Part shown: positions 1-8,209 of the stretch, one piece after another
Layout of the letters: each line of letters starts with the position of its first letter
Position numbering within the stretch: position 1 is the stretch's first letter
Source: CAVRZY01 sp963725415
GTDB lineage: Bacteria > Acidobacteriota > Terriglobia > Bryobacterales > Bryobacteraceae
Assembly: GCA_963725415.1 (NCBI GenBank)
Contig: CAVRZY010000065.1
Span: forward strand, 1 to 22,786
Direction: 5' to 3'
DNA: 22,786 nt
Made by a program: the position numbers and the translations under genes
Notes under the pieces: model-generated
Told to the model about the DNA's origin: nothing
Databases searched by the model: none
What the model saw: only the letters and a program-made list of their open reading frames with translations

Positions 1-1572
1 CAATACGCCGCCGCACGCGGTTTGTTGCTGTCGTTGGTTCCGTTTGTCGCACTCCTGCTCGCTGGCGACCTGCTGCTCCACGCGGATCAGCGCCTGAGCG
101 AAATCCTGAGCCAGCGAGGCTGGTTCTATGCAGTGCTCGGCCTGGGCGGTTTGTTGGCGCACCTGCGGCGGAGGGTGTGGCTGGCGGCGCTCGACCGCCG
201 CTTCTTCCGCGAGCACTACGATGCGCAACGGGTGCTGCGCGGGGTGGTGGAGGAGATCCGGCAGGCCGGCGGCTTCGAGCAAGTGGCGCCTCGAGTGGTC
301 GCGCAGATCGAGGCGGCGCTTCATCCGGAGTTCGCCGCGCTGCTGCTGCGGCAACCGGGGGAGGCCAGCTATCGCGTCCTGGCGGCCAAGGAGAAAGCCC
401 CTCCACCTATCCCGGCCGACAGCAAACTGATGGGTTTGGTGCGCCTGTTGGGCAAACCGGTCGAGATCTCGCAGAGCGAGACGGGCTGGTTGAGGCGCCA
501 ATTGCCGCACGAAGAGACCGAGTTTCTGCGCCAGTCCCGGCTGGAGTGGCTGTTCCCGATCTCGCTGGCCACGGACCGGCCCGAGGCCCTGCTGGCGCTG
601 GGGCCGAAGCGCTCCGAAGAGCCCTACTCGCGGGAAGATCAGGACCTGCTGGAGGGGATTACGGCCAGTCTGGCCCTGCTGTTGGAGCGGTCCCCCACGC
701 CCGCCATCGCTCGGGAGGGCTTGGAGCCCGTTCCGGGCCTGCTCGCACGTCGCTATCGGTTCGAGCGGCAACTCGGCCGGGGCGGCATGGGGGCGGTCTA
801 CGAAGCGCTGGACACGGAACTGGAGCGGCGCGTGGCCGTCAAGCTGATCCGCTCTGACCTCCTAGCCAGCCCAGAGGCGGCAGCCCGATTCAAGCGGGAG
901 GCCAAGGCCGCCGCCAGTTTTTCCCATCCCAATGTCGTAACCGTTTACGATTTCGGCGTGGCCGAGGACCAGCGCGCCTACCTGGTCATGGAACTGCTGC
1001 ACGGCTGCACGCTGCGGCAGGAACTCCGCCAGCGCGGACATCTGCCGGCGGCGCGGGCGCTGGAGATTCTGCGTGGCGCCTGTGCAGCCGTCGAGGCAGC
1101 TCACCGCCGCCGGCTGCTGCACCGCGACCTCAAACCGGAGAACATCTTCCTAGCGCAGGTGGAGGGCCTGGAAACCGCTAAGGTTCTGGACTTCGGCGTG
1201 GTGAAACCAATCGCCCCCGGTGAAGAAACCCTGACCCTGGGCGAGACGGCGCCGGGGGTGCTGATCGGCACCCTGCGGTACATGTCACCGGAGCAGTTGC
1301 GCGGAGAAGCCCCGGCTGAAGGCTGGGACTTGTGGGCCCTGGCGGTAGTGGCCTACGAGATGTTGACGGGAGCCTATCCGTTTGCCGGGGCCGTGGCTGC
1401 GGACTGGCAGAGGGCGGTGCTGGGGGGGCGCGTGATCCCCGTGAGCGCGCATCTAAGGGAGGCCCCGGCAAGCTGGGAGTCTTTCTTCCAGAAGGCACTG
1501 GCGTCAGACCGCGCACAGCGGCCGGCCTCCGCATCCCAGCTTTTCGCCGATTTCCAGCAGGTCGTGCAGTAG
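1..1572 (+). CDS. Membrane/GAF serine/threonine protein kinase (5' partial)
   Basis: Eukaryotic-type (Hanks) Ser/Thr kinase, probably a membrane-anchored signal sensor. The frame is open to the window edge, so the true start lies upstream; a TTG at 22 is the first possible start inside. Numbering from there, the N-terminus has hydrophobic segments (about residues 2-20 and 35-47), then a GAF-like region (about 70-225) and a complete kinase domain (about 244-510). Visible kinase motifs are the glycine loop GRGGMG, VAVK lysine 274, catalytic HRDLKPEN with Asp 369, DFG with Asp 390, and GTLRYMSPEQ in the activation/P+1 segment. It ends in a TAG, followed by a 105-base gap before the receptor gene. 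The kinase fold is certain; the GAF assignment rests on position and general character; the ligand and targets are unknown. Such one-component kinases are abundant in Acidobacteriota. Confidence 0.9.
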   Translation, partial: QYAAARGLLLSLVPFVALLLAGDLLLHADQRLSEILSQRGWFYAVLGLGGLLAHLRRRVWLAALDRRFFREHYDAQRVLRGVVEEIRQAGGFEQVAPRVVAQIEAALHPEFAALLLRQPGEASYRVLAAKEKAPPPIPADSKLMGLVRLLGKPVEISQSETGWLRRQLPHEETEFLRQSRLEWLFPISLATDRPEALLALGPKRSEEPYSREDQDLLEGITASLALLLERSPTPAIAREGLEPVPGLLARRYRFERQLGRGGMGAVYEALDTELERRVAVKLIRSDLLASPEAAARFKREAKAAASFSHPNVVTVYDFGVAEDQRAYLVMELLHGCTLRQELRQRGHLPAARALEILRGACAAVEAAHRRRLLHRDLKPENIFLAQVEGLETAKVLDFGVVKPIAPGEETLTLGETAPGVLIGTLRYMSPEQLRGEAPAEGWDLWALAVVAYEMLTGAYPFAGAVAADWQRAVLGGRVIPVSAHLREAPASWESFFQKALASDRAQRPASASQLFADFQQVVQ

Positions 1573-1615
1573 TCAGGGTTATAACCGCGCTGGAACGATC
1601 CAAGAGGAGGCAGCC

Positions 1616-1626
1616 TGGTATATACT
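1616..1626 (+). promoter_or_regulatory. Possible extended -10 promoter for the TonB-dependent receptor
   Basis: The short gap between the kinase and the receptor contains TGGTATATACT. The hexamer TATACT (1621-1626) matches the sigma-70 -10 consensus at five of six positions, and a TG lies just upstream. No convincing -35 is seen at 16-18 bases, so this is a weak call that relies on the extended -10 character and the position about 50 bases before the start codon. Confidence 0.35.
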
Positions 1627-1633
1627 TGCAGCT

Positions 1634-1662
1634 ACCGGGGATGCCGAAACGGAAATCCCGGT
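1634..1662 (+). promoter_or_regulatory. Inverted repeat in the receptor mRNA leader
   Basis: ACCGGGGAT (1634-1642) is complementary to ATCCCGGT (1655-1662) apart from one extra G, with a 12-base loop. It lies between the candidate -10 and the ribosome binding site (GGGAGGAGG, 1664-1672). It could be a leader hairpin affecting translation or a dyad operator; the sequence alone cannot decide. Confidence 0.35.
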
Positions 1663-1677
1663 TGGGAGGAGGTTCTT

Positions 1678-4600
1678 GTGCTGATAACATTTGAGTCCAC
1701 GACTGTTGGCCGGCTTGTGGTACCGCTGCTCGCCCTGACAGCGATCATGATGATCGGCGTCCCTTGCGCTTTCTCCCAGGAAGCCAGTGCCGGGATCACC
1801 GGCAGGGTCACCGACCCTTCCGGCAGCGCTATCGCAGGGGCGTCAGTTAGGGCAAAAGACATCGCGCGCGGCACCGAGTGGCCCACCCAGACTAACGAGG
1901 AGGGCATCTATTCGGTCCCGCGCATCCCGATCGGCGCCTACGAGCTCAGCATTGCGGCCCAGGGCTTCAAGACCCTGGTGCGTCCAGGCATCACGCTGGA
2001 ACTGAACCAGATGGCGCGCGTCGATGTCTCCATGGAAGTCGGCGCCATCAGTGAGCGAGTCGAGGTTTCCGCGGGCGCGGTGCTGCTGCAAACCGAAAAA
2101 GCGCAGGTCGGCGTCGTGGTGCCCTCTACCAGCATTGGGAACGCTCCTCTGCTCACCCGGAACTTCATCATGCTGACCCTGATGGCGCCCGGCGTGACCA
2201 CGGTCAACCCGGCCGACTTCATGAGCGGAGCCCGCACCCAGAGCGGAGGGCGCCCCTACGTCAACGGCAACCGGAAGGAAGCCAACAATTTCCTGCTGGA
2301 CGGCGTGGATAACAACCAGGTTTCGGACAACCTGACGGCTTATCAACCCAACCTCGACGCCATCCAGGAATTCAACATGATTACGAACAACGCTTCAGCC
2401 GAGTTCGGCAACTTCCAGGGCGGCATCATCAACGTGACCCTCAAGTCCGGCACGAACCAGTTCCACGGAAACATGTTCGAGTTCTTGCGCAACGATAAGC
2501 TCAACGCCAACAACTGGGCGCGGAACTGGCAAGGCAGCCAGCGAGTGGCCCTGCGCTACAACCAGTTTGGCGGCATGTTCGGCGGGCGGATCATCCGTGA
2601 CAGGCTGTTCTTCTTCACCGACTACCAAGCCACCCGGCGGGCCAGTCCCGGCACCGCCAGTTCCATCAGCGTGATCCCGGCGGAATTCAGGGGCGGTGAT
2701 TTCTCCCGCCTGCTGAGGGAGGCCTCGCCCCCCATCCAGCTTTTCGATCCGCTGACCACCGACAGATCCGGCCTGCGCCAGCCTTTCCCCAACAACCGGA
2801 TCCCGGCCGGCCGCATCAACAAGGTGGCCCAGAGCCTGTTCGCCGCCCAGGATCTCTACCCGCTGCCGCTGACTGGGGACCTGCGCTACAACCAGATCAA
2901 CATCCCCACCAGCTACCTCCGGACCGACCAAGGGGACTTCAAGCTGGACGCGAAGCTGACCTCCAAGGACGACTTTTCAGGCCGATACTCGAACAGCCGC
3001 CAGGACACTCCGGGAGTGAACACGTTCCCACTCCTCTACAACAGCTTCAACACCGCGCCCTTCCAGGCGGGGGTGCTGAACTGGACCCGGTTGATCAGCC
3101 CTAGCATGGTCAACGAAGCCCGCTTCGGCGTCAATAACATCACGTTGGAGAACGGCGGCGAGGATAAGGGGCTTGGAGATCTGGCCCGAAAGTTCGGAAT
3201 CGCGGGCGCGGGGGCCGGATTGCCGGGGATCGCCTTCGGGGGCTATGCCAGCTCAATTGGAAGCACCAACATCGGGACCCAGTTCCGCGGCGCGAACACC
3301 ACCTATCACTGGGCCGACAACGTTACCAGTACCCGCGGCCGGCACATGATGAAGACCGGCGGCCAAGTTCTGCGGCAGCAGATGAACACTCTCTATACAG
3401 GTACCAGCGGCAGGACCGGGTACATCCAGTTCAACGGCCAATACACCGCCGGGCCGAATGCCGGCAGCCCGGCTTACAGGGGATTCGGCGAGGCGGACTT
3501 CTTCCTGGGGTACCCCTACCAATTGGCCCGCGGCTTCGGGGCCGATGTCTGGGGGCACCGAAAGACCATTTTCGGCTTCTACTTCCAGGATGACTGGCAC
3601 GCCACGGATGCGCTGACTTTGAACCTGGGCTTGCGGTGGGAGTATCACACGCCGCTCGTGGAGGTGAAGGATCGGCAGTCCAACTTCGACCGGACCACCG
3701 GGCAGATCATGCTGGCCGGCAAGGACGGCAACAGCCGCGCCCTGTACAACGGGTTCAAGAAAGACTGGCAGCCCCGCGTGGGTTTTGCGTGGACCCCGCA
3801 CTTCCTGGGTAGCAAGACCGTCCTCCGCGGAGCCTACACCATTTCCTCCTTCATGGAAGGCACGGGCACGGCCCTGCGGCTGCCCATGAATCCGCCCTTC
3901 CACACGGAGTACGCAGCGCGGTATGACGACCCGCAGGTCATGGTCTCGACCACGGACCAGGGCTTCACGGTGATTCAGGCGGCCGCCGACCCGTACAAGG
4001 GGCTCACTCTCTGCGTGTGGGATCCGTTCGTCCGTCCCGCCAACACCCAGCAGTGGAACTTCACCATCGAGCGCCAGTTCCCCGCGGACAACGTGTTGTC
4101 GGTAGCTTATGTTGGCCAGCACGGTACACACCTCGTCGTCCCGATGCCTTACCACCAGCGCAAGCTGATGCCGGATCGGACGGTGGTGGCGCCACCGATC
4201 CTGTCGAATCCGGCGTTGAAGACCATCACTGCCATCGGCGGGACGGAAGCGAACGGCAACCAGCGCTACGACGGGCTCCAGGTCAACTTGCGCAAACGCA
4301 TGGGCCACGGCCTCCAGTACCAGCTCTCCTACACCTTTTCGAAGGGCATGTCCGACGCCATCGGCTATTACGGGGAAGGCGGTCAGGCCGGCTCCCAACC
4401 CGCTTACTGGCAGGACCAGTACAACCGCAAGGCGGAATGGGGACCGACCTACTTCGACGCAAAGCACATCTTCATGTACGGCTATGTGTATGAGTTTCCG
4501 TTTGGGAGAGGCAAGCGCTACGGTGGCGACTGGAACCCTGTGGTCAACGGCCTGATGGGCGGCTGGCAGATGGCCGGCCTGCTCTCACTGCATAGCGGGT

Positions 4601-4995
4601 TCCCGCTGACCATCACCGGGCCGGACCGCTCCGGCACGGTGTCGCGTGGCGCGCGAGCCGACCGTATCGGCAACGGCGAAGGCAAGCGTCAGGTGGGCCC
4701 CGGCACCGCCTGGTTCGACACCACCGCGTTCAAGCCGGCCGTCCAGGGTACTTTCGGCAACTCCGGCGTGGGCGTGGTGCGGGGGCCGGGACTCAAGGCT
4801 TTCTCGCTCTCGGCACAGAAACATTTCGCCGTAACCGAGAGGAGCCGGCTCGAGTTCCGCTCCGAGTTCTACAACCTGACCAACACGCCGATCTTCAACA
4901 GCCCCATCCGGAATGTGATCAGCCCCACGTTCGGTGAGTTGACCGGCGCGCAGGGAGAGCGCACCGTCCAGTTCGCCCTCAAGCTTTCGTTCTGA
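1678..4995 (+). CDS. TonB-dependent receptor with carboxypeptidase-regulatory-like N-terminal domain (Oar-like)
   Basis: Very large (1105 aa) outer-membrane receptor/transporter of the Oar-like class, predicted to import a large or polymeric substrate using TonB energy. The GTG start is chosen because a strong ribosome binding site GGGAGGAGG ends five bases upstream and a signal peptide follows directly (hydrophobic residues 12-32, likely cleaved near AFS-QEA). Residues about 38-120 form a carboxypeptidase-regulatory-like beta sandwich (GITGRVTDPSG, NEEGIYSVPRIPIG). A plug-like region follows (about 130-270) with FLLDGVDNN, ASAEFGNFQGG and VTLKSGTNQFHG. The rest is a beta barrel ending in the aromatic beta-signal FALKLSF. 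This architecture and size are typical of Acidobacteriota, where dozens of paralogues occur per genome. The substrate cannot be predicted; no SusD partner is visible nearby. The gene is complete. Confidence 0.93.
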   Translation: MLITFESTTVGRLVVPLLALTAIMMIGVPCAFSQEASAGITGRVTDPSGSAIAGASVRAKDIARGTEWPTQTNEEGIYSVPRIPIGAYELSIAAQGFKTLVRPGITLELNQMARVDVSMEVGAISERVEVSAGAVLLQTEKAQVGVVVPSTSIGNAPLLTRNFIMLTLMAPGVTTVNPADFMSGARTQSGGRPYVNGNRKEANNFLLDGVDNNQVSDNLTAYQPNLDAIQEFNMITNNASAEFGNFQGGIINVTLKSGTNQFHGNMFEFLRNDKLNANNWARNWQGSQRVALRYNQFGGMFGGRIIRDRLFFFTDYQATRRASPGTASSISVIPAEFRGGDFSRLLREASPPIQLFDPLTTDRSGLRQPFPNNRIPAGRINKVAQSLFAAQDLYPLPLTGDLRYNQINIPTSYLRTDQGDFKLDAKLTSKDDFSGRYSNSRQDTPGVNTFPLLYNSFNTAPFQAGVLNWTRLISPSMVNEARFGVNNITLENGGEDKGLGDLARKFGIAGAGAGLPGIAFGGYASSIGSTNIGTQFRGANTTYHWADNVTSTRGRHMMKTGGQVLRQQMNTLYTGTSGRTGYIQFNGQYTAGPNAGSPAYRGFGEADFFLGYPYQLARGFGADVWGHRKTIFGFYFQDDWHATDALTLNLGLRWEYHTPLVEVKDRQSNFDRTTGQIMLAGKDGNSRALYNGFKKDWQPRVGFAWTPHFLGSKTVLRGAYTISSFMEGTGTALRLPMNPPFHTEYAARYDDPQVMVSTTDQGFTVIQAAADPYKGLTLCVWDPFVRPANTQQWNFTIERQFPADNVLSVAYVGQHGTHLVVPMPYHQRKLMPDRTVVAPPILSNPALKTITAIGGTEANGNQRYDGLQVNLRKRMGHGLQYQLSYTFSKGMSDAIGYYGEGGQAGSQPAYWQDQYNRKAEWGPTYFDAKHIFMYGYVYEFPFGRGKRYGGDWNPVVNGLMGGWQMAGLLSLHSGFPLTITGPDRSGTVSRGARADRIGNGEGKRQVGPGTAWFDTTAFKPAVQGTFGNSGVGVVRGPGLKAFSLSAQKHFAVTERSRLEFRSEFYNLTNTPIFNSPIRNVISPTFGELTGAQGERTVQFALKLSF

Positions 4996-5027
4996 CCCTG
5001 CGATTCAGACAGTGGGCGCGGAACGCA

Positions 5028-5091
5028 GCAAAAACCGGGCACAGACAGCCATTTCGAAAGGCAGCAAATGGAGTCAGTCCCCGGTTTTTGC
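5028..5091 (+). repeat. REP-like imperfect palindrome directly abutting the IS left end
   Basis: GCAAAAACCGGG (5028-5039) and CCCGGTTTTTGC (5080-5091) are perfect 12-base inverted repeats. Pairing continues inward imperfectly (CAGACAGCCATTT against AAATGGAGTCAG), giving arms of about 26 bases around a short loop. The last base of the palindrome is the one before the IS terminal repeat. It lies 33 bases after the receptor stop codon and may act as a 3'-end stabilising or terminating structure. The form resembles REP elements that carry a GGGGAC...GTCCCC foot. Confidence 0.6.
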
Positions 5092-5164
5092 CTTGCCCTC
5101 CCCCAGTTTCTTTGACCGGACCAATGCGGGGACGGTAATTCGGGTACAGGCCCACTGCTGTCCC
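5092..5164 (+). repeat. IS left terminal inverted repeat
   Basis: 73-base inverted repeat beginning CTTGCCCT and ending TGCTGTCCC. It is paired with 6448-6520 at 68 of 73 positions. It should contain the transposase binding site and cleavage end. It is much longer than the roughly 10-40 bases usual for IS ends. Confidence 0.85.
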
Positions 5165-5276
5165 AATGTTGTGAACACGATTCCCCGCAACTGACAGAAT
5201 AGCCGTCACTTAGTGCTGGTGTTCAACAAGAACGATTTGAACTGCCTCCAATCTGCCCAGAGGAAGATGGGGGGTG

Positions 5277-6446
5277 ATGAACACAGGACGGACCATCTTC
5301 TCCCAGGTCATGGATTTCTTTCCACTCGGCGAGTTTCCGCGTTGCGTAGAGCGCTATCGGGGCGATCACAAGGTGCAGAGCTTTTCTTGTCTGGACCAGT
5401 TCCTTTCGCTGGCCTTTGCTCAGCTAACCTATCGCGAGAGCCTCCGCGACATTGAGACTTGCCTGCGGAGCATGCAACCGCGGCTTTACCACATGGGCTT
5501 CCGCAGTCAGGTTTCGCGCAACACCTTGGCCAATGCCAACCAGCAGCGCGACTGGCGCATCTATGCTGACGTGGCGCAAGTGCTCATCCGTGAGGCGCGC
5601 CAGCTTTACGCCCACGATGAGCTGGGCGTGGAACTGGAGCAGACCGTGTACGCTCTCGACTCCACCACCATCGACTTGTGCTTGTCGCTATTCGGGTGGG
5701 CTCCCTATGAGCGCAGCAAAGCGGCCGTGAAGATGCACACGCTGTTGGACGCGCGCGGCAACATCCCCAGCTTCGTGCTCATTACTCCGGGCCGCGTCAG
5801 CGACCTGCGGGCGTTGGATCACCTGGTCCTGGAAGCAGGGTCCTTCTATGTCATGGATCGCGGTTACATCCATTTCGCCCGCCTCTATCGTTTCGTGCTG
5901 GCGGCCGCCTTCTTCGTGGTGCGGGCCCATGTGAACATGCAGTACCGTAGGCGCTACTCCCACCCCGTGGATAAGAGCACCGGGTTGCGCGGTGATCAAA
6001 CCATTATGCTCAGCGGCCTTCATTCCTGCCGTGACTATCCCGTCCCGGCTCGGCAGATCCGTTACTACGATGCCGAGCACGATCTACGTCTGAGCATCCT
6101 CAGCAACAATTTCGCGCTGCCCGCCCTGACCATCGCCCAACTGTACCAGGGCCGCTGGAACGTGGAGTTGTTCTTCCAATGGATCAAACAGCACCTGCGC
6201 GTGAAGAAGTTCTATGGCACTTCCCCCAACGCCGTGAAGACCCAACTTTGGGTGGGGCTGATCGTTTACCTGCTGGTGGCGATTGTCAAGAAGCGGCTGG
6301 GGCTGGAGGCGAGCCTCTACAAAATCCTACAGATTTTGAGCGTGACCCTATTTGAGAAAATGCCCATTTTACAGGCATTGGGGGACACAAACTACTACCT
6401 TCCTCCAGAGATGCCCTCTAACCAACTGACTCTCTTCGATTTATGA
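5277..6446 (+). CDS. IS4 family transposase (DDE)
   Basis: Transposase catalysing movement of the surrounding insertion sequence by DDE chemistry. It is 389 aa, normal for this IS4 branch. The N-terminal region (about residues 1-75, MNTGRTIFSQ, LAFAQLTYRESLRDIE) matches the family's DNA-binding part. The RNase-H-like catalytic core shows the first Asp in YALDSTTID, the second Asp in YVMDRGYI, and the Glu in the Y-(2)-R-(3)-E-(6)-K signature YQGRWNVELFFQWIKQ. The C-terminal VKTQLWVGLIVYLL and LQILSVTLFEKMP are also characteristic. ATG 5277 is preferred over the adjacent in-frame GTG 5274 because relatives start at MN, and AGAGGAAG lies upstream. No frameshift or stop interrupts it, so it may be active. 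Confidence 0.95.
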   Translation: MNTGRTIFSQVMDFFPLGEFPRCVERYRGDHKVQSFSCLDQFLSLAFAQLTYRESLRDIETCLRSMQPRLYHMGFRSQVSRNTLANANQQRDWRIYADVAQVLIREARQLYAHDELGVELEQTVYALDSTTIDLCLSLFGWAPYERSKAAVKMHTLLDARGNIPSFVLITPGRVSDLRALDHLVLEAGSFYVMDRGYIHFARLYRFVLAAAFFVVRAHVNMQYRRRYSHPVDKSTGLRGDQTIMLSGLHSCRDYPVPARQIRYYDAEHDLRLSILSNNFALPALTIAQLYQGRWNVELFFQWIKQHLRVKKFYGTSPNAVKTQLWVGLIVYLLVAIVKKRLGLEASLYKILQILSVTLFEKMPILQALGDTNYYLPPEMPSNQLTLFDL

Positions 6447-6447
6447 C

Positions 6448-6520
6448 GGGACAGCAGTGGGCCTGCACCCGAATTACCCTCCCCGCATTGCTCCGGTCAA
6501 AGAAAGTGGGGAAGGGCAAG
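6448..6520 (-). repeat. IS right terminal inverted repeat
   Basis: Inverted copy of 5092-5164, beginning GGGACAGCAGTGGG just one base after the transposase stop codon and ending GGGCAAG. The mismatches to the left copy are scattered single bases. Confidence 0.85.
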
Positions 6521-6787
6521 CGCCGATTCCCCTTCCCAACCCCCCGAATTAGTGGTAAAACAATCTGGAAGGGTTTTGTTTGTGCCGGGCCTGTGGAAAA
6601 TAATCTGGCCTAGGGGAGCCGGCCGCTGACTCTAAACGGCTTCTCCCCCATCGCCCGCTGAGGAAAACGGGAAAAGCCTTCACAGCTTCTCCCACAGGCT
6701 CATCACAGGCTAAGCCCTTCAAAGTACAGCACCGAGATTTTGTTTGCTCTGCCGCTGCGAACTGGTTAAGGTTAAGACCTTATAGCT
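6521..6787 (+). promoter_or_regulatory. dnaB upstream region with hairpin, direct repeats and a DnaA-box-like site
   Basis: Non-coding stretch between the IS and dnaB. A possible bulged hairpin pairs GGGGAGCCG (6613-6621) with CGGC plus TCCCC (6637-6648). TGTGGAAAA (6592-6600) is the reverse complement of TTTTCCACA, which fits the relaxed DnaA box TTWTNCACA. CACAGGCT occurs twice (6693-6700, 6704-6711). A small dyad, TAAGGT/ACCTTA (6767-6772 and 6777-6782), ends five bases before the dnaB ATG. No consensus promoter or strong ribosome binding site is obvious; all these sites are weak individually. Confidence 0.35.
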
Positions 6788-8168
6788 ATGGCCGCCGTTG
6801 ACATCGCGCTGGAAAAAGGGCTCCCCGTCAACCTCGATGCCGAACGCTTCGTGCTCGGCTCCATCCTCATGGACGACCCCCTTTTCGTCCAGGTGGCCGG
6901 TGTCCTCCAGGCCGATGATTTCGCCCTCGAAAAGCACCGCCGCATTTTCGGCCGCATGACCGACCTCCAGGAGCGCGGCGAGAAGATCGACCGCATAACG
7001 CTCGCTAACGAGCTGATGAAGCACAACCAGCTCGAGTCCTGCGACGGACTGAGCTACCTGGTTTCCCTCGACGACGGCCTGCCCCACATCTCCAATCTCG
7101 ACAGCTACATCCGCATCGTCAAGGACAAAGCCACCCTGCGCCGCATCATCTATGCCTCCCAGAAGGTCATCGATCGCGCCCTGATCGGCGCCGACGATCC
7201 CGAGGAGATCCTGGCCGGCGCCGAAGAGTCCCTGCTCAACCTCAGCCAGTGGCGTGGCACTGCCGGCCTGGCCACCCCCGAGGAAGTCATCGACGCCAGC
7301 GGCGGCCTCAACGCCTTCCTCGATCCCAGTAAGCGCATCAAAGGCCTCAGCACCGGCTTCGTCAGGCTGGACGAGATGACCGGCGGCCTGCGCGGCGGCG
7401 AACTCCTCATCCTGGCCGCCCGGCCCTCCATGGGCAAGACCGCACTGGCCCTCAACATCGCCCAGCACGCCGCCATGGGCAGGCACAAGCAGACCGTGGC
7501 GATCTTCTCCCTGGAGATGTCCAAGGAATCCCTGCTCACCCGCATGCTCTGCTCGGTGGCCCGCGTGGACGCCCAGAAGTTCCGCGCCGGCTTCTTGAGT
7601 GCCGAGGAGCGCCGCCGCCTGCAAACCGCCGCTACACAGCTCGTCGAGGCCCCGCTGTTCATCGACGACACCGCCGCCGCCAACGTTATGGACATGCACG
7701 CCAAGCTCCGCCGCCTCAAAGCCGAGCACGGCCTGGCTCTGGTGATCCTCGATTACTTGCAGTTGATGACCGGGCGCGGGCGCTTCGAGAACCGCAACCA
7801 GGAGATCAGCGCGCTGTCCCGCAACTTGAAGATGCTCGCCAAGGAACTCCACGTCCCCATGCTGGTCCTGTCCCAGTTGAGCCGCGCCCCCGAAGTCCGC
7901 CAGGGCGATCACCGCCCCCAGCTCAGCGATCTCCGCGAGTCCGGCAGCATCGAGCAGGACGCCGACCTGGTAGCCTTCATTTTCCGCGAGGAGGCTCTAC
8001 AAGCCCGACCGCGAGGACCTGCGCGGCCTGGCCGAGCTGCTCGTCGCCAAGCAGCGCAACGGCCCCACCGGCAAAGTCAACTTGGTCTTCCTCCGCCAGT
8101 TCACCAAATTCGAGAACCGCACCGCCGACCTCGAAGGCGAAGACCTGCCCCCGCCCTTCGACGACTAG
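6788..8168 (+). CDS. dnaB: Replicative DNA helicase DnaB (one-base frameshift near the 3' end)
   Basis: Hexameric replicative helicase that unwinds DNA at the fork and works with primase. The N-terminal domain occupies about residues 1-110 (NLDAERFVLGSILMD, RITLANEL). The RecA-like core starts near 180 with STGFVRLDEMTGGLRGGEL. Walker A is ARPSMGKTAL with Lys 217, Walker B is VILDYLQLM with Asp 322, and SQLSRAPEVR with SDLRESGSIEQDADLV follows. After residue 402 (FIFREE) the frame breaks at the GG of 7993-7994. Skipping one G restores the family ending LYKPDRED, AKQRNGPTGKV, FLRQFTKFEN to a TAG at 8166-8168, for about 459 aa, a normal DnaB length. Uncorrected, the frame would run to 8395 with an unrelated arginine-rich tail. 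Because dnaB is normally essential, a sequence error is the likelier explanation. Confidence 0.93.
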
Positions 8169-8198
8169 CCCTCTCTGGCCCCCTTTCCCCAGCATGGT

Positions 8199-8204
8199 AC
8201 AGTG
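8199..8204 (+). promoter_or_regulatory. Possible -10 element before the exported-protein gene
   Basis: TACAGT in the context CATGGTACAGTGG lies six bases before GTG 8210. If used, transcription would start at or very near that codon, giving a leaderless message. No clear -35 is present, so support is weak. Confidence 0.25.
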
Positions 8205-8209
8205 GACCC

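Larger units (their letters stand above)
5092..6520 (+). mobile_element. IS4-type insertion sequence with 73-bp terminal inverted repeats
   Basis: Complete-looking 1429-base insertion sequence carrying one transposase gene. The ends 5092-5164 and 6448-6520 are inverted copies of each other: aligned base by base over 73 positions they differ at five. The match stops sharply on both sides. The transposase stop codon lies just inside the right repeat, and about 110 bases separate the left repeat from the start codon. No direct target duplication is visible immediately outside the repeats, so the outermost boundary may differ by a few bases, or the duplication has decayed. It sits between the receptor gene and dnaB without disrupting either. 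Confidence 0.85.

Noticed and set aside
5028..5091. Intrinsic terminator after the receptor gene
   Set aside because: The T-run lies within the stem, the loop between perfect arms is 40 bases, and no U-tract follows; it fits a REP-like palindrome better, though it might still affect 3' ends.
7985..8003. Programmed frameshift in dnaB
   Set aside because: No slippery heptamer or stimulatory structure is apparent at the GG, and programmed shifting is not known for DnaB.
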